Assembly (NCBI GenBank): GCA_017430145.1
Contig: JAFRNP010000170.1
Span: forward strand, 1 to 43,306
DNA: 43,306 nucleotides
Source: Clostridia bacterium
GTDB taxonomy: Bacteria; Bacillota; Clostridia; Oscillospirales; Acutalibacteraceae
Direction: 5' to 3'
Below, in pieces: positions 23,909 through 32,300 of this stretch. The notes under the pieces were generated by a model, which was not told the DNA's origin, ran no database searches, and saw only the letters and a program-made list of their open reading frames with translations. Position 1 is the first letter of the stretch. Each line of letters starts with the position of its first letter. The translations under genes were made by a program, and so were the position numbers.

Positions 23909-24060
23909 TATTTTGTCTGTTTTTTGCAGTCTTCCCGTTTTAAACAGCCTTCGCAGCCGCAGGAGCAGCCGCCCTTTCTGCGTTTGTGCACGGTGAAGAA
24001 TACGGCGGCGAAAAGCACCGCTCCCAATAGGATCAGAATAACAATATCTGCAGGGGACAT
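23908..24060 (-). CDS. FeoB-associated Cys-rich membrane protein
   Basis: This 50-aa protein has one N-terminal helix (about residues 5-24), then a basic HKRRKGG stretch and a Cys-rich tail with CSCGCEGC and a further Cys before the end. That matches the small FeoB-associated Cys-rich family. It is thought to assist or sense Fe(II) during transport, but its role is not proven. Its ATG overlaps the FeoAB stop codon by one base (TGATG), a classic translational coupling. It is too short to place by similarity alone; context makes the call firm. Confidence 0.88.
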   Translation of the reverse strand: MSPADIVILILLGAVLFAAVFFTVHKRRKGGCSCGCEGCLKREDCKKQTK

Positions 24061-26411
24061 CAGATCCCTCCCTGTCCGATCAGGATGCCGATCAGGTGGA
24101 CGACGCTGGCGGCGACCCATGCGATCGCGCACTGCCAGATAACGACGCCCAGCGCCCATTTTACGCCCATCTCCCGCCGGATGGACGCCACCGCCGCCAC
24201 GCAAGGCGTATACAGCAGGGAGAACACCAGCAGGCAAAGCGCGGAGAGGGGCGTAAGCGCCGTGGCTACGCTTTGCCCGAACAGGATCTCAAAGGTCGAA
24301 ACGACGCTCTCCTTTGCCATAAAACCGCTGATCAGCGCCGTACAGATGCGCCAGTCGCCGAGCCCCAGCGGGCGCATGACCGGCACGAGAAGCCCGGCAA
24401 GGCCTGCCAGCACGCTGTCTTTGGAGTCTGCCGCCGGGTTCAGGTGCCCGTCAAAGCTCTGCAGGACCCAGACGACGACGGTGGCGATCAGGATGATCGT
24501 GAACGCCCGCTGCAAAAAGTCCTTCGCCTTTTCCCACAGCAGCCGCGCCACGTTTCTCGCCCCCGGTAGGCGGTAATTGGGCAGCTCCATCACAAAGGGG
24601 GCTGCCTCGCCTTTAAAAAGGGTGCCCTTGAACAGAAAAGCGACCAAAATCCCCACGAGGATGCCGAGCACGTACAGCCCGATCATGATAAGCGCTTTGT
24701 AATCCGAAAAGTACCTGTCCACAAAGAAGGCGTAGATCGGGAGCTTTGCGGTACAGCTCATAAACGGTGTGAGCAGCACGGTCATTTTTCGGTCCCGTTC
24801 GCTGGGCAGCGTGCGGGTGGACATCACGGCGGGCACCGTGCATCCGAAGCCGATGAGCATGGGGACGATGCTGCGCCCCGAAAGCCCGATCCGGCGCAGC
24901 AGCTTATCCATGACGAACGCCACGCGGGCGATGTAGCCGCTGTCCTCAAGCAGAGAGAGGAAAAAGAACAGCGTTACGATGATAGGCAGAAAGCTGAGCA
25001 CGCTGCCTACGCCTGTGAATATCCCGTCTGTGATCAGGCTGTGGATCGTCTCGTTGATGCCGGCGGCAGACATGGCGCCGTCCACGGTTCGGGTCAGCGC
25101 CCCGATCCCTGTTTCGAGCAGCGCCTGCAGACCGGCGCCGATCACGTGGAAGGTCAGCCAGAACACCAGCCCCATGATGCCGATAAACACGGGGATCGCG
25201 GTGTATTTGCCGGTGAGGATCCGGTCGATCTTTTCACTGCGCAGCCGTTCTTTGCTTTCCACCGGCTTGACGACGCTCTGCTCACAGACCTTTTTGATAA
25301 AGGAAAAACGCATATCGGCGATGGCGGCCGCACGGTCCAGCCCGCGCTCGCGTTCCATCTGTACGATGATGTGCTCCATCATATCCGTTTCGTTGGGGTC
25401 AAGCGCAAGCTGTTCCAGAAGCGCCTCATCCCCTTCGGCAACCTTGCTTGCGGCAAACTGTACCGGCAGCCCCGCGCGCACGGCATGGTCCTCGATCAGG
25501 TGTCGGATCGCGTGCAGCCCGCGGTGGACCGCGCCGCCGTTGTCGCTCTGGTCGCAAAAATCCTGCCGCAGAGGCTTTTCCTGGTAGCGCGCCACGTGGA
25601 TCGCATGGTCCACCAGTTCCCCGACGCCCTCGTTTCTGGCAGCGGAGATCGGGATCACGGGTACGCCCAGCAGGACCTCCATGGCGTTGATATCCACGGT
25701 GCCGCCGTTGGCGGTCACCTCGTCCATCATATTCAGCGCCACCACCATGGGAACGTCCATTTCAAGGAGCTGCATCGTAAGATACAGGTTGCGTTCGATG
25801 TTTGTGGCGTCCACGATGTTGATGATGCCCCTGGGCTTCTCTTCCAGCACAAAGGCGCGGGAGATCCGCTCCTCACTGCTGTAGGGGGACATGGAATAGA
25901 TCCCCGGCAGGTCGGTGACCAGAGTGTCCGGGTGACCCTTGATCGCGCCGTCCTTGCGGTCCACGGTCACGCCCGGAAAGTTGCCTACGTGGCGGTTTGA
26001 ACCGGTGAGTTGGTTGTAGAGCGTGGTTTTGCCGCAGTTCTGGTTCCCGACCAGCGCAAAGGTCAGCACGGTGCCCTCCGGCAGGGGGTCGCCGCTGCCT
26101 TTCGGGTGGAATTTACCGCCCTCGCCGAGGCCCGGGTGGGGCGTTTTTCCCGGTTGGCGCTTTGTCTCTTCCGTTGCGGCCCTGTCTTCGAGAGGGGAGA
26201 TCTCTATGTTTTCCGCTTCCGCCAGCCGCAGCGTCAGCTTATACCCGTGCAGCAGGATCTCCATGGGGTCGCCCATGGGCGCGTATTTCATGACCGTTAC
26301 CCGTGCGCCCGGGATCATCCCCATATCCAGAAAGTGCTGGCGCAGCTGGCCGTTGCCGCCGACCGTGGTGATCTCAGCGCTTTTCCCGACCGGCAATTCA
26401 CGAAGATTCAT
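24060..26411 (-). CDS. feoB: FeoA-FeoB fusion ferrous iron transporter
   Basis: This 783-aa Fe(II) importer has FeoA joined to FeoB. Residues 1-75 are the SH3-like FeoA domain (MNLRELPVGKSAEI, LGMIPG-like LDMGMIPGARV). A Pro/Gly/Lys linker to about 112 follows. The FeoB G-domain has GNQNCGKTT (122-130, Lys128), DLPG (167-170) and NMMD (227-230). A helical GDI-like region to about 400 leads to the membrane pore with two Gate repeats and the conserved Cys-containing segments FGCTVPAVMSTR and SCTAKLPIYAFF. The C-terminal part has FMAKESVVST and TPCVAAVASIRREMG. ATG 26411 with AAGGAA upstream is preferred over a frame 15 codons longer. The promoter at 26447-26475 shows no obvious Fur box. Confidence 0.95.
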   Translation of the reverse strand: MNLRELPVGKSAEITTVGGNGQLRQHFLDMGMIPGARVTVMKYAPMGDPMEILLHGYKLTLRLAEAENIEISPLEDRAATEETKRQPGKTPHPGLGEGGKFHPKGSGDPLPEGTVLTFALVGNQNCGKTTLYNQLTGSNRHVGNFPGVTVDRKDGAIKGHPDTLVTDLPGIYSMSPYSSEERISRAFVLEEKPRGIINIVDATNIERNLYLTMQLLEMDVPMVVALNMMDEVTANGGTVDINAMEVLLGVPVIPISAARNEGVGELVDHAIHVARYQEKPLRQDFCDQSDNGGAVHRGLHAIRHLIEDHAVRAGLPVQFAASKVAEGDEALLEQLALDPNETDMMEHIIVQMERERGLDRAAAIADMRFSFIKKVCEQSVVKPVESKERLRSEKIDRILTGKYTAIPVFIGIMGLVFWLTFHVIGAGLQALLETGIGALTRTVDGAMSAAGINETIHSLITDGIFTGVGSVLSFLPIIVTLFFFLSLLEDSGYIARVAFVMDKLLRRIGLSGRSIVPMLIGFGCTVPAVMSTRTLPSERDRKMTVLLTPFMSCTAKLPIYAFFVDRYFSDYKALIMIGLYVLGILVGILVAFLFKGTLFKGEAAPFVMELPNYRLPGARNVARLLWEKAKDFLQRAFTIILIATVVVWVLQSFDGHLNPAADSKDSVLAGLAGLLVPVMRPLGLGDWRICTALISGFMAKESVVSTFEILFGQSVATALTPLSALCLLVFSLLYTPCVAAVASIRREMGVKWALGVVIWQCAIAWVAASVVHLIGILIGQGGI

Positions 26412-26446
26412 ATGGTTTCCTTCCGACGTCTTTATTATTCGCAACC

Positions 26447-26475
26447 ATGATAGCACAAAACGTTGGGGAATTCAA
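26447..26475 (-). promoter_or_regulatory. Promoter of feoAB
   Basis: On the minus strand TTGAAT (26470-26475), a 17-base spacer and TATCAT (26447-26452) lie 36 bases before the start. I see no convincing Fur or IdeR/DtxR palindrome. Confidence 0.65.
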
Positions 26476-26507
26476 GAGAATCCGGCCAAACTGATAAAGG
26501 AAATCTG

Positions 26508-26709
26508 AAAGTAATAAAGCAATAAAATAAAAAACAGAACGCCGCACGAAGCGGCGTCGATCACAGAAAATACAGCAGAAAGATAAAGGACCCGGAAAAA
26601 AGCACTACGGCGTTGATGACACCGGGCTTTTTTTACGGACCACTTCAAATAATCAAGCGCGAAGCGCTTCCTTATTTGTAACTTTGTATCTTTCTTACTT
26701 TCCTGCTTT
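26508..26709. repeat. Intergenic element copy 4 (AAAGT-array/hairpin family)
   Basis: The left array is degenerate (AAAGTAAT, AAAGCAAT, AAAATAAA at 26508-26531). The right array keeps the 8-bp period at 26678-26709 (GTAACTTT, GTATCTTT, CTTACTTT, CCTGCTTT). Inside are hairpin 26539-26557, a CCCGG/CCGGG stem (26591-26595, 26622-26626) followed by T residues, a second partial GGCGTTGATGA segment, and a GAA-triloop hairpin 26655-26669 with six-base arms. It lies between the terminator of the SGNH gene and the feoAB promoter. No gene is visible in 26412-26757. Confidence 0.8.
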
Positions 26710-26711
26710 CA

Positions 26712-26751
26712 GCAAAAAGGGGCGTCTCCTTCCGGAGACGCCCCTTTTTGC
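26712..26751 (-). terminator. Perfect 18-bp terminator after the SGNH-like gene
   Basis: Arms 26712-26729 and 26734-26751 are perfectly complementary around the loop TTCC. A-run and T-run at the two ends make it a symmetrical bidirectional terminator. It starts six bases after the stop codon at 26758. Confidence 0.9.
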
Positions 26752-26757
26752 TTATCG

Positions 26758-28191
26758 TCAGTCTTTTTTACCGAACATTTTTGCAAAGAGCTCTTTGATC
26801 TTTTCGATGATCGTCTTAAAGAGCTTCACGATCAGGTTGAAGGGCTTTTTCGCCGCGCCCTCAATGTCGTTGTTGCCGAAAAGCCGGTAAGCGGTATAGC
26901 CCTCTCCGATCTTATACTTGAGCTGGTAGGTCTGCACCGCAACGGTACCGTCATCATTTTTGACGCCGATGGTCAGGTTCGTCGCCAGCGGGCCCGAATA
27001 CGGGATCGTCAGCTCAAAGCCGTTCATGGTGTAGTTTTTGACCGGGATCCCGTTGACCAGAACGTAGTCCACCTTTTCGAATCTGCCGAGGTCCACCGTG
27101 ATATCCTTTTTCTCTTCCTTTTCGGGAAGCTGGGCAAGGATCTGGCGCACGATATAATCGTAACCTTTCTGGCTCGGGTGGGTGCCGGTGAAGGAATTGT
27201 CCTTGAAATCGCCCAGAAGCGACCAGTCGCTTTCCGTGGCAAGGGTCTCGGTGTTGGCAATATCGGCGTACAGCACGTTATACTCCTTCGCCCACTGGCG
27301 GTACAGCTTGTTCATGGAGTCCGTGATGCCCGAAATGATGTTGCCGATCGGTACGGAGGTGTCGTCGGTGATCGTGAGCTGGTTGACCAGATTGAACGCG
27401 CCCACGATCACGATCGTCGCGTCGGGGTTCAATTCCTTGATCTTATCAAGCAGCATCGGATAATGGTTCTTCCAGTACTCAAAGCCGAACTTCATCTCGC
27501 TGATGGCGGTCTCGAGCAGGTTCTTGATCGCGTCGGTGCTGCTCAGGTCGAACTGCAGGCCGTCCGCCAGCATGCCGCCGTTGGAGATGATGCGGTAGGC
27601 GCGGTAGAAGATATCGCACATGCCCAGCTGTACGGTGATCAGGTCTGCGCGCTCGATCAGCTCAATGATGTTGCCGCACTTGCCGCATTCGCCCTCAACG
27701 TAAGTTTCACCTTCGCGCACGCCGGGTAAGGAGCCCTCATACCCGAAATACTCCAGCATGTCCTTATAATAGGAGTAGTTCAGTTTCTCGTCCGAGAAGC
27801 CGTCGTCCACACCCAGCAGGTCCAGCGTGACCGCCGTGGTCATGCCGGGGAAGGCAAAAGGCCAGTAGGTCGCGTCCGGATCCGCCATTTCATAGGGCGC
27901 CGTGCAGCCTACCGCCTGGGCGACCTGATAGGGGACGCAGCCTTCCACGTTGCGGATATGGTACGCCCCGTACTGCCCCTCGCCGTTCGGCATATAGGAG
28001 CCGTCTTCATCCAGGTAAAAGCCGTCTGCGCCGCAGCCGCGGCAGATGGAGTCGCCGATGGCAAGATAGCCGCCCTCTTTTCCGTACTGCCGTACGGTAT
28101 CCTTGGTCGCCGCGAACGCGGGCAGCGCCAGAGAAAAGACGAATACGAACGTCAGCAGGCAGGCGAAGCATTTTTTGAAGTTATGTTTCAT
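26758..28191 (-). CDS. Secreted SGNH/GDSL-hydrolase-like protein
   Basis: This 477-aa protein has a Sec signal peptide (hydrophobic helix 9-24, cleavage after AFA near 27), then an SGNH-like domain to about 355. The nucleophile block is AIGDS (Ser48) and the last block is THPSQKGYDY (His338). Two usual residues differ: the GxND block reads GMCD (Cys for Asn), and the position three before the His is Thr335 instead of Asp. It may therefore be a variant or inactive esterase. The C-terminus holds a beta-rich segment (about 360-440) and an amphipathic Lys-rich helix (450-477). AGGAGG lies seven bases before the ATG, and TATAAT occurs at 28212-28217 on the minus strand. The acyl-adenylate enzyme gene lies 39 bases upstream, so the two may be co-transcribed. 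Confidence 0.8.
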   Translation of the reverse strand: MKHNFKKCFACLLTFVFVFSLALPAFAATKDTVRQYGKEGGYLAIGDSICRGCGADGFYLDEDGSYMPNGEGQYGAYHIRNVEGCVPYQVAQAVGCTAPYEMADPDATYWPFAFPGMTTAVTLDLLGVDDGFSDEKLNYSYYKDMLEYFGYEGSLPGVREGETYVEGECGKCGNIIELIERADLITVQLGMCDIFYRAYRIISNGGMLADGLQFDLSSTDAIKNLLETAISEMKFGFEYWKNHYPMLLDKIKELNPDATIVIVGAFNLVNQLTITDDTSVPIGNIISGITDSMNKLYRQWAKEYNVLYADIANTETLATESDWSLLGDFKDNSFTGTHPSQKGYDYIVRQILAQLPEKEEKKDITVDLGRFEKVDYVLVNGIPVKNYTMNGFELTIPYSGPLATNLTIGVKNDDGTVAVQTYQLKYKIGEGYTAYRLFGNNDIEGAAKKPFNLIVKLFKTIIEKIKELFAKMFGKKD

Positions 28192-28230
28192 TGGGAACCT
28201 CCTGTATAGGTATTATATGTTCAAAGGCAT

Positions 28231-29904
28231 TCAGCCGATGATCCGGGAGAGGAAGAATTCGCGCTTTTCTTCATTGTCGAGGGAATGTACGGGCTTGATC
28301 TGCGCGGCGGAAGCGCCCCGGTCAATGCACTTTTTTGCCCACGCGTCGTGGGTACCGGGCGCCTGCTGCAAAATCACCAGCCGGTCAATAAAGCACTTGG
28401 CGCGCTGGCTGCCGTAGCGCTTGTTACACTGCGCGATGTAATCCTCGATCTCGTCAATGGCGGCGTCGGTATCCACGTTCAGCTCGCCCTCGATCGCCAG
28501 CGCGTAGCGGTTGGGCTGTACGCTTTCATCCTGATAGAAGATCCAGTGGTCAACGGTGATCCCGTGCGCCTTTTCGAACATCTCGATGGTGGTGCGGGCG
28601 TCCTCTTCGCTGAACTTTTCGCCGGCGATATTGAACAGCTGGCCCTTGCGGAACACAAAGGAGATCAGCGGGCACTTGCCGCGGAAGCCTTTGATCTTGA
28701 TCACGTCCTTGAGCCGGTAGCGGTACAGCCCTGCCTGGGTGGTGATCAGGATCTCATATTTTTTGCCCTCTTCCACCTGGTCCAGCGTCAGATAGCGCTC
28801 CTCCGGTTCATCAAAGGGGACGAACTCATAAAAACAGCTGTCCGTCAATAGCTGCATGTCGGTGCTTTCAAGCTCGTAGCAGGCGGCGACAAGCCCTTCC
28901 GACGCGCCGTAGATCGAAAAATCAAAGGGCACGTCCCCGGCGACGGTGCGGATGTGCTGAGCGGCGGAGCGGAACGAGGCGTTGCCGATGCCGCACATGA
29001 CCGTCAGGTTCGGCCACAGACGGCGGAACAGGGTCTCGTCAAAGCCCTGCTCAAACTGTTTGCGCAGATATGCGGCGCGGGCGGGCATGGGGCGGATCCG
29101 CTTTTCAAGGGCCTTGCGCAAAGCCGGTTTCAGGTCTACGGAGTCGCTGATGATCCCCTTTTCGATGTCGTTGACCAGAAGCTCCCAGTTTGCCTTTAAA
29201 TAGGCAAGCTGGCTGACGTTGATGCTGAAGAACACGGAGAAGAAAAACGTCACGTCCGGGTCCTGAAGCGCGAACCGGTAAATATTATAGATATAGTCGC
29301 CGTCGTGCATGTCAAAAAGACGGCGGGTGGGCAGCGTCAGAATAAAGGGATAAAACCTGCCGTATTCCCGTGCGCCGATCTCTGCGATGTTGCTGCAGGG
29401 CAGGCCGTTGGGCAGCGTCTCGTTGGTGGCGGGGGAGAGGAACACGCCGCGTCCGGGGACGAAGCGTTTGCCCTGCTTTTTAAGCTCCTGCGCGCCCAGC
29501 GCCAGCGCCCGGGTCCAGGTGTAGCGCACGTACGCCTTCAGGGACGCCGTGGTTGCCGGAATATATTTCGGTACGCCCGAAGAGCCGGAGGTGCGGGAAT
29601 AGCCCAGCACCTTCGAGGCGGTCAAAACGTTCTCTTCATTGTTTTTCATGCGCTCGATAAAGGGCGCATAGTCGTCGTAGCCCGACGGGGGCACGTTTTT
29701 CCTGAAATCCTCGATCGTGCGGATCTCGTCAAAACGGTGCGTCCGCCCGAATTCGGTGTTCCGGTTGGTTTTGATGATTTTTTTCAGCAGCGCCTCGTTG
29801 ATCTCCATGGGCGCCTTGGTCGCTTTCTGAAGCCTTTTCAGGCTGCCGTTGCCTTTGACGACCATCAGGCGCATGGCGGCGCGGCTCAGCATTTTACGGA
29901 TCAT
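28231..29904 (-). CDS. GH3 (auxin-responsive) family acyl-adenylate enzyme
   Basis: This 557-aa cytoplasmic protein belongs to the GH3 family of the ANL adenylating superfamily. Plant members conjugate amino acids to jasmonate or auxin. Bacterial members have no agreed substrate. Visible motifs are the ATP-binding TSGSSGVPK (105-113), YGASEGLVA, the YRYRLKDVIKIKGF hinge with its Asp, and NIAGEKFSEEDA in the C-terminal subdomain. Length is usual for the family. ATG 29904 has GGAGG (29911-29915) upstream; the longer open frame back to 29973 passes through the -10 box. It precedes the exported SGNH-like protein gene by 39 bases. Together they hint at making and breaking an acyl bond, which is speculation. 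Confidence 0.85.
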   Translation of the reverse strand: MIRKMLSRAAMRLMVVKGNGSLKRLQKATKAPMEINEALLKKIIKTNRNTEFGRTHRFDEIRTIEDFRKNVPPSGYDDYAPFIERMKNNEENVLTASKVLGYSRTSGSSGVPKYIPATTASLKAYVRYTWTRALALGAQELKKQGKRFVPGRGVFLSPATNETLPNGLPCSNIAEIGAREYGRFYPFILTLPTRRLFDMHDGDYIYNIYRFALQDPDVTFFFSVFFSINVSQLAYLKANWELLVNDIEKGIISDSVDLKPALRKALEKRIRPMPARAAYLRKQFEQGFDETLFRRLWPNLTVMCGIGNASFRSAAQHIRTVAGDVPFDFSIYGASEGLVAACYELESTDMQLLTDSCFYEFVPFDEPEERYLTLDQVEEGKKYEILITTQAGLYRYRLKDVIKIKGFRGKCPLISFVFRKGQLFNIAGEKFSEEDARTTIEMFEKAHGITVDHWIFYQDESVQPNRYALAIEGELNVDTDAAIDEIEDYIAQCNKRYGSQRAKCFIDRLVILQQAPGTHDAWAKKCIDRGASAAQIKPVHSLDNEEKREFFLSRIIG

Positions 29905-29952
29905 AGGTTGCCTCCGTGTATAAAAGATTTGCGGGAATATTCCTCTAACTGC

Positions 29953-29958
29953 ATTATA
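29953..29958 (-). promoter_or_regulatory. -10 box for the GH3-family acyl enzyme gene
   Basis: A perfect TATAAT on the minus strand lies 48 bases before the ATG at 29904. No good -35 hexamer is present at 16-18 bases (TTTTCT at best). The divergent gap 29905-30225 otherwise shows AT-rich sequence and no gene. Confidence 0.5.
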
Positions 29959-30115
29959 ACATATTTTTTCCAATAAGAAAAGCCCTTCGGCAGAAATTGT
30001 TTATTTTTTTTTAATGAATGTTTGAAGGATGATCTGTAAACCGGGGCTGATCTGTAAAAATTTTGTAAATTCTGAAAAAAACCTAAAAAAAATATAAAAA
30101 CCCGTTTTTTCAGTA

Positions 30116-30144
30116 TAGACAATTTTCGAAAAAAATGCGATAAT
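30116..30144 (+). promoter_or_regulatory. Promoter of the zinc-ribbon / Ig-like / symporter operon
   Basis: TAGACA (30116-30121), a 17-base spacer and GATAAT (30139-30144) lie about 80 bases before the start at 30226. Confidence 0.55.
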
Positions 30145-30225
30145 AATAAACATCCCAATGCAGGACGGCAAAACCCGGCAGGCGTGACCCGTCCGCGCAG
30201 AAATACCGACATGGGAGGTCCTGAT

Positions 30226-31092
30226 ATGCAATGTCCCAAATGCGGGGGCGAGATCCCCTTCTTCGATCTGAAGCCGAACTGTAAACACTGCGGCGTCAAC
30301 ATCATGTATTACACGCAGGAGGAGACCCTGATCCGCGACGCCAAACGCACGGAGCTTGAGGGCGCCTCGGCGCGTATGGTGATCGCCCGCGTCAAAGCGG
30401 AGTTCATCGGCAGCAGGCTTGCCATCATCCGCATGGTCGTGTCCTTACTGTCCGCGGCGGCGCTGCTTCTGCCCTACGGCGGGGCTGTTTTTAAAGCGCC
30501 CCTTTTTGACGAGACCCTGTCCGTCGGGATCATCGGCGTCGTCAAAGGCTTTATGAACGGGCTGATCATGAAGCTGCCTGCGTTTTTAGGCAGCGCGGTC
30601 TTCGGCGGCGCCACGAAAGCGGCGCTGGCGCCCGCAGCCGTTTTCGTGCTGGTCGCTCTGTTTGACGTCGCGATCTTCCTGGCGCTGCTGATCGGTTTTA
30701 TGAATCTGACCAAAAGCGCAAAGTTCATGCGGGGCGCGGCTCTGGCAGGCGCCGTGTTGTGCGTGATCGGGCAGATCGTGATTTTTGTGGTCCCTTCCTC
30801 GGGCACAGAGGGCAGCCCGGCCTCTGCGTTCACCGGATACGGCGCGCTGGCGTCTTTGGCGGTATTCGTCGTCCTGTTCTTTTTGAACGGCGCTATGCTG
30901 AAGGCAGGCATCGAGCCGGAGTATCCGGAAAACGACATCAAACGCCGCGACCTTCTGAAAAAGGTCCGCGCCGGCGAGGTCGATCTGGATTCGCTCTCTC
31001 TGCCGGTTTTTGAAAGCGAAGAGGAGCGCGAGACCCGGATGAAGGCGCTGGAGGAAGCGCTGAAAGCGGAAGAGGAGGGTAAGGAACTATGA
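30226..31092 (+). CDS. Zinc-ribbon membrane protein
   Basis: This 288-aa protein begins with a zinc ribbon (MQCPKCGGEIP, Cys3 and Cys6; CKHCG, Cys19 and Cys22). It continues with four hydrophobic helices (about 65-85, 105-150, 160-185, 205-235) and ends in a charged Glu/Lys/Arg-rich helix. I chose ATG 30226 because GGGAGG (30213-30218) is seven bases upstream and the zinc ribbon starts at once; an upstream ATG at 30184 adds only basic filler. Its stop codon overlaps the next start (ATGA), implying coupled translation with the Ig-like protein. The function is unknown. Zinc ribbon plus membrane domain suggests a sensor or assembly factor, but this is inference. Confidence 0.75.
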   Translation: MQCPKCGGEIPFFDLKPNCKHCGVNIMYYTQEETLIRDAKRTELEGASARMVIARVKAEFIGSRLAIIRMVVSLLSAAALLLPYGGAVFKAPLFDETLSVGIIGVVKGFMNGLIMKLPAFLGSAVFGGATKAALAPAAVFVLVALFDVAIFLALLIGFMNLTKSAKFMRGAALAGAVLCVIGQIVIFVVPSSGTEGSPASAFTGYGALASLAVFVVLFFLNGAMLKAGIEPEYPENDIKRRDLLKKVRAGEVDLDSLSLPVFESEEERETRMKALEEALKAEEEGKEL

Positions 31093-32300
31093 AAAAACCG
31101 ATGAATAAAGTGACAAAACGGATCCTGATCGCCCTGCTTGCAATCGTGCTGCTCGGTTCCTGCTTCACCTTTGTGGGGCTGTACGCGCACAATGAGCTCA
31201 CGAAACCGCGGTTTAAACTGGAAAACGCGAAGCTTGAACCTGTCCATCCGCTGACGGTCACCGAAACCTCCACCGTGACCAACGACACCGGCAGAAACGA
31301 GAGAAAAACCGAATACATCTCCGACGCTGAAAAACAAAAGCTGCTGCCCGATACCTTCAATTATGTGGCGGATCTGTATAAAAAAGCCGTCGCCGCAGAC
31401 AACGTGGAAACGAGCTGGCATACGGACGCGAAGCTCAAGGACTATTCGGAAGCGCCTTCGACCCCGTTCCCCGAAAAGGACGTGGAGATCATGCAGTACA
31501 TCCTGGAGCACGCCGACGAAAACGACAAGAACCGCGTCAAATCCCTGTATCCGCAGGCGGACAAGGTGCTTTCGGCGGACAAGGAAGGTGTGTACGCGTT
31601 TGACCTTACGCTTGAAGACGTGACGGATATCAGCGTCCGGCGCGGCAGCTACAACGACAAAAACGAATACGAAAACGACGAATACTATTTTGTGGATCTG
31701 ACCGTCGATCCCTCCTATATCGATGCTTCGTCGATCCCAGGCAGTGAGGTCTACCGTCATTTTGAAGAAGCGTTTGCTTCTGCGCTCACCGCAGACAAGG
31801 TTTCATTTGAAGTCACGGGCGTCAAATTCGCGTTCAAGATCGACCACCGGTTCAACGAGCTTGCTTCCCTTGAGATCACCCGCAGCTACCGGGTGACGGC
31901 GGACGTCACGCTGACCGACAGCTTTGCCGCGCTGCAGGCGGACGAGTCCGGCAAGGCGCACGTGGAGCTGCCGTATGAAGCCACGGAAAAGATCGAGTTC
32001 CGATATTACGGCGCATATTTCACCGCCAACAGCATCGCCGAGAAAAAAGGCGATATGCAGGCGCTGCCCGCGCGCGTGACCGTGAAAGATGAAGAGGCGA
32101 AGGAGAACTTCTCGCTGACCTTTGAGCCGTCGGACCCTTCCGTTGTAAAGATCGACGAGGACGGCGTCATGACGGTGCTGAAGGATACGGATGATCCCCT
32201 GACCGTCAGGATGACGCTCGAATATAAAGGGCATACCTATACGGATGACCTGACTGTATTCATTACCGAGCTGGAGGTGGAAACAAGCGATGGCAACTGA
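31089..32300 (+). CDS. Anchored extracytoplasmic protein with C-terminal Ig-like domain
   Basis: This 403-aa protein has a basic N-terminus, one hydrophobic helix (about 11-33) containing LLGSC, which could be a non-canonical lipobox, and a large outer part. The central region (about 75-300) is unrecognised and rich in charged residues. The C-terminal 70 residues, around FEPSDPSVVKIDEDGVMTV, look like a bacterial Ig-like (BIG_2) domain. The gene overlaps the zinc-ribbon gene by four bases and the symporter gene by 11 bases, so the three form a tightly coupled operon. A role in binding a substrate for the symporter is possible but not shown. Confidence 0.7.
   Translation: MKKPMNKVTKRILIALLAIVLLGSCFTFVGLYAHNELTKPRFKLENAKLEPVHPLTVTETSTVTNDTGRNERKTEYISDAEKQKLLPDTFNYVADLYKKAVAADNVETSWHTDAKLKDYSEAPSTPFPEKDVEIMQYILEHADENDKNRVKSLYPQADKVLSADKEGVYAFDLTLEDVTDISVRRGSYNDKNEYENDEYYFVDLTVDPSYIDASSIPGSEVYRHFEEAFASALTADKVSFEVTGVKFAFKIDHRFNELASLEITRSYRVTADVTLTDSFAALQADESGKAHVELPYEATEKIEFRYYGAYFTANSIAEKKGDMQALPARVTVKDEEAKENFSLTFEPSDPSVVKIDEDGVMTVLKDTDDPLTVRMTLEYKGHTYTDDLTVFITELEVETSDGN

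Noticed and set aside
26412-26480. Fur or DtxR box at feoAB
   Set aside because: No 19-bp palindrome of either type could be seen around the promoter.
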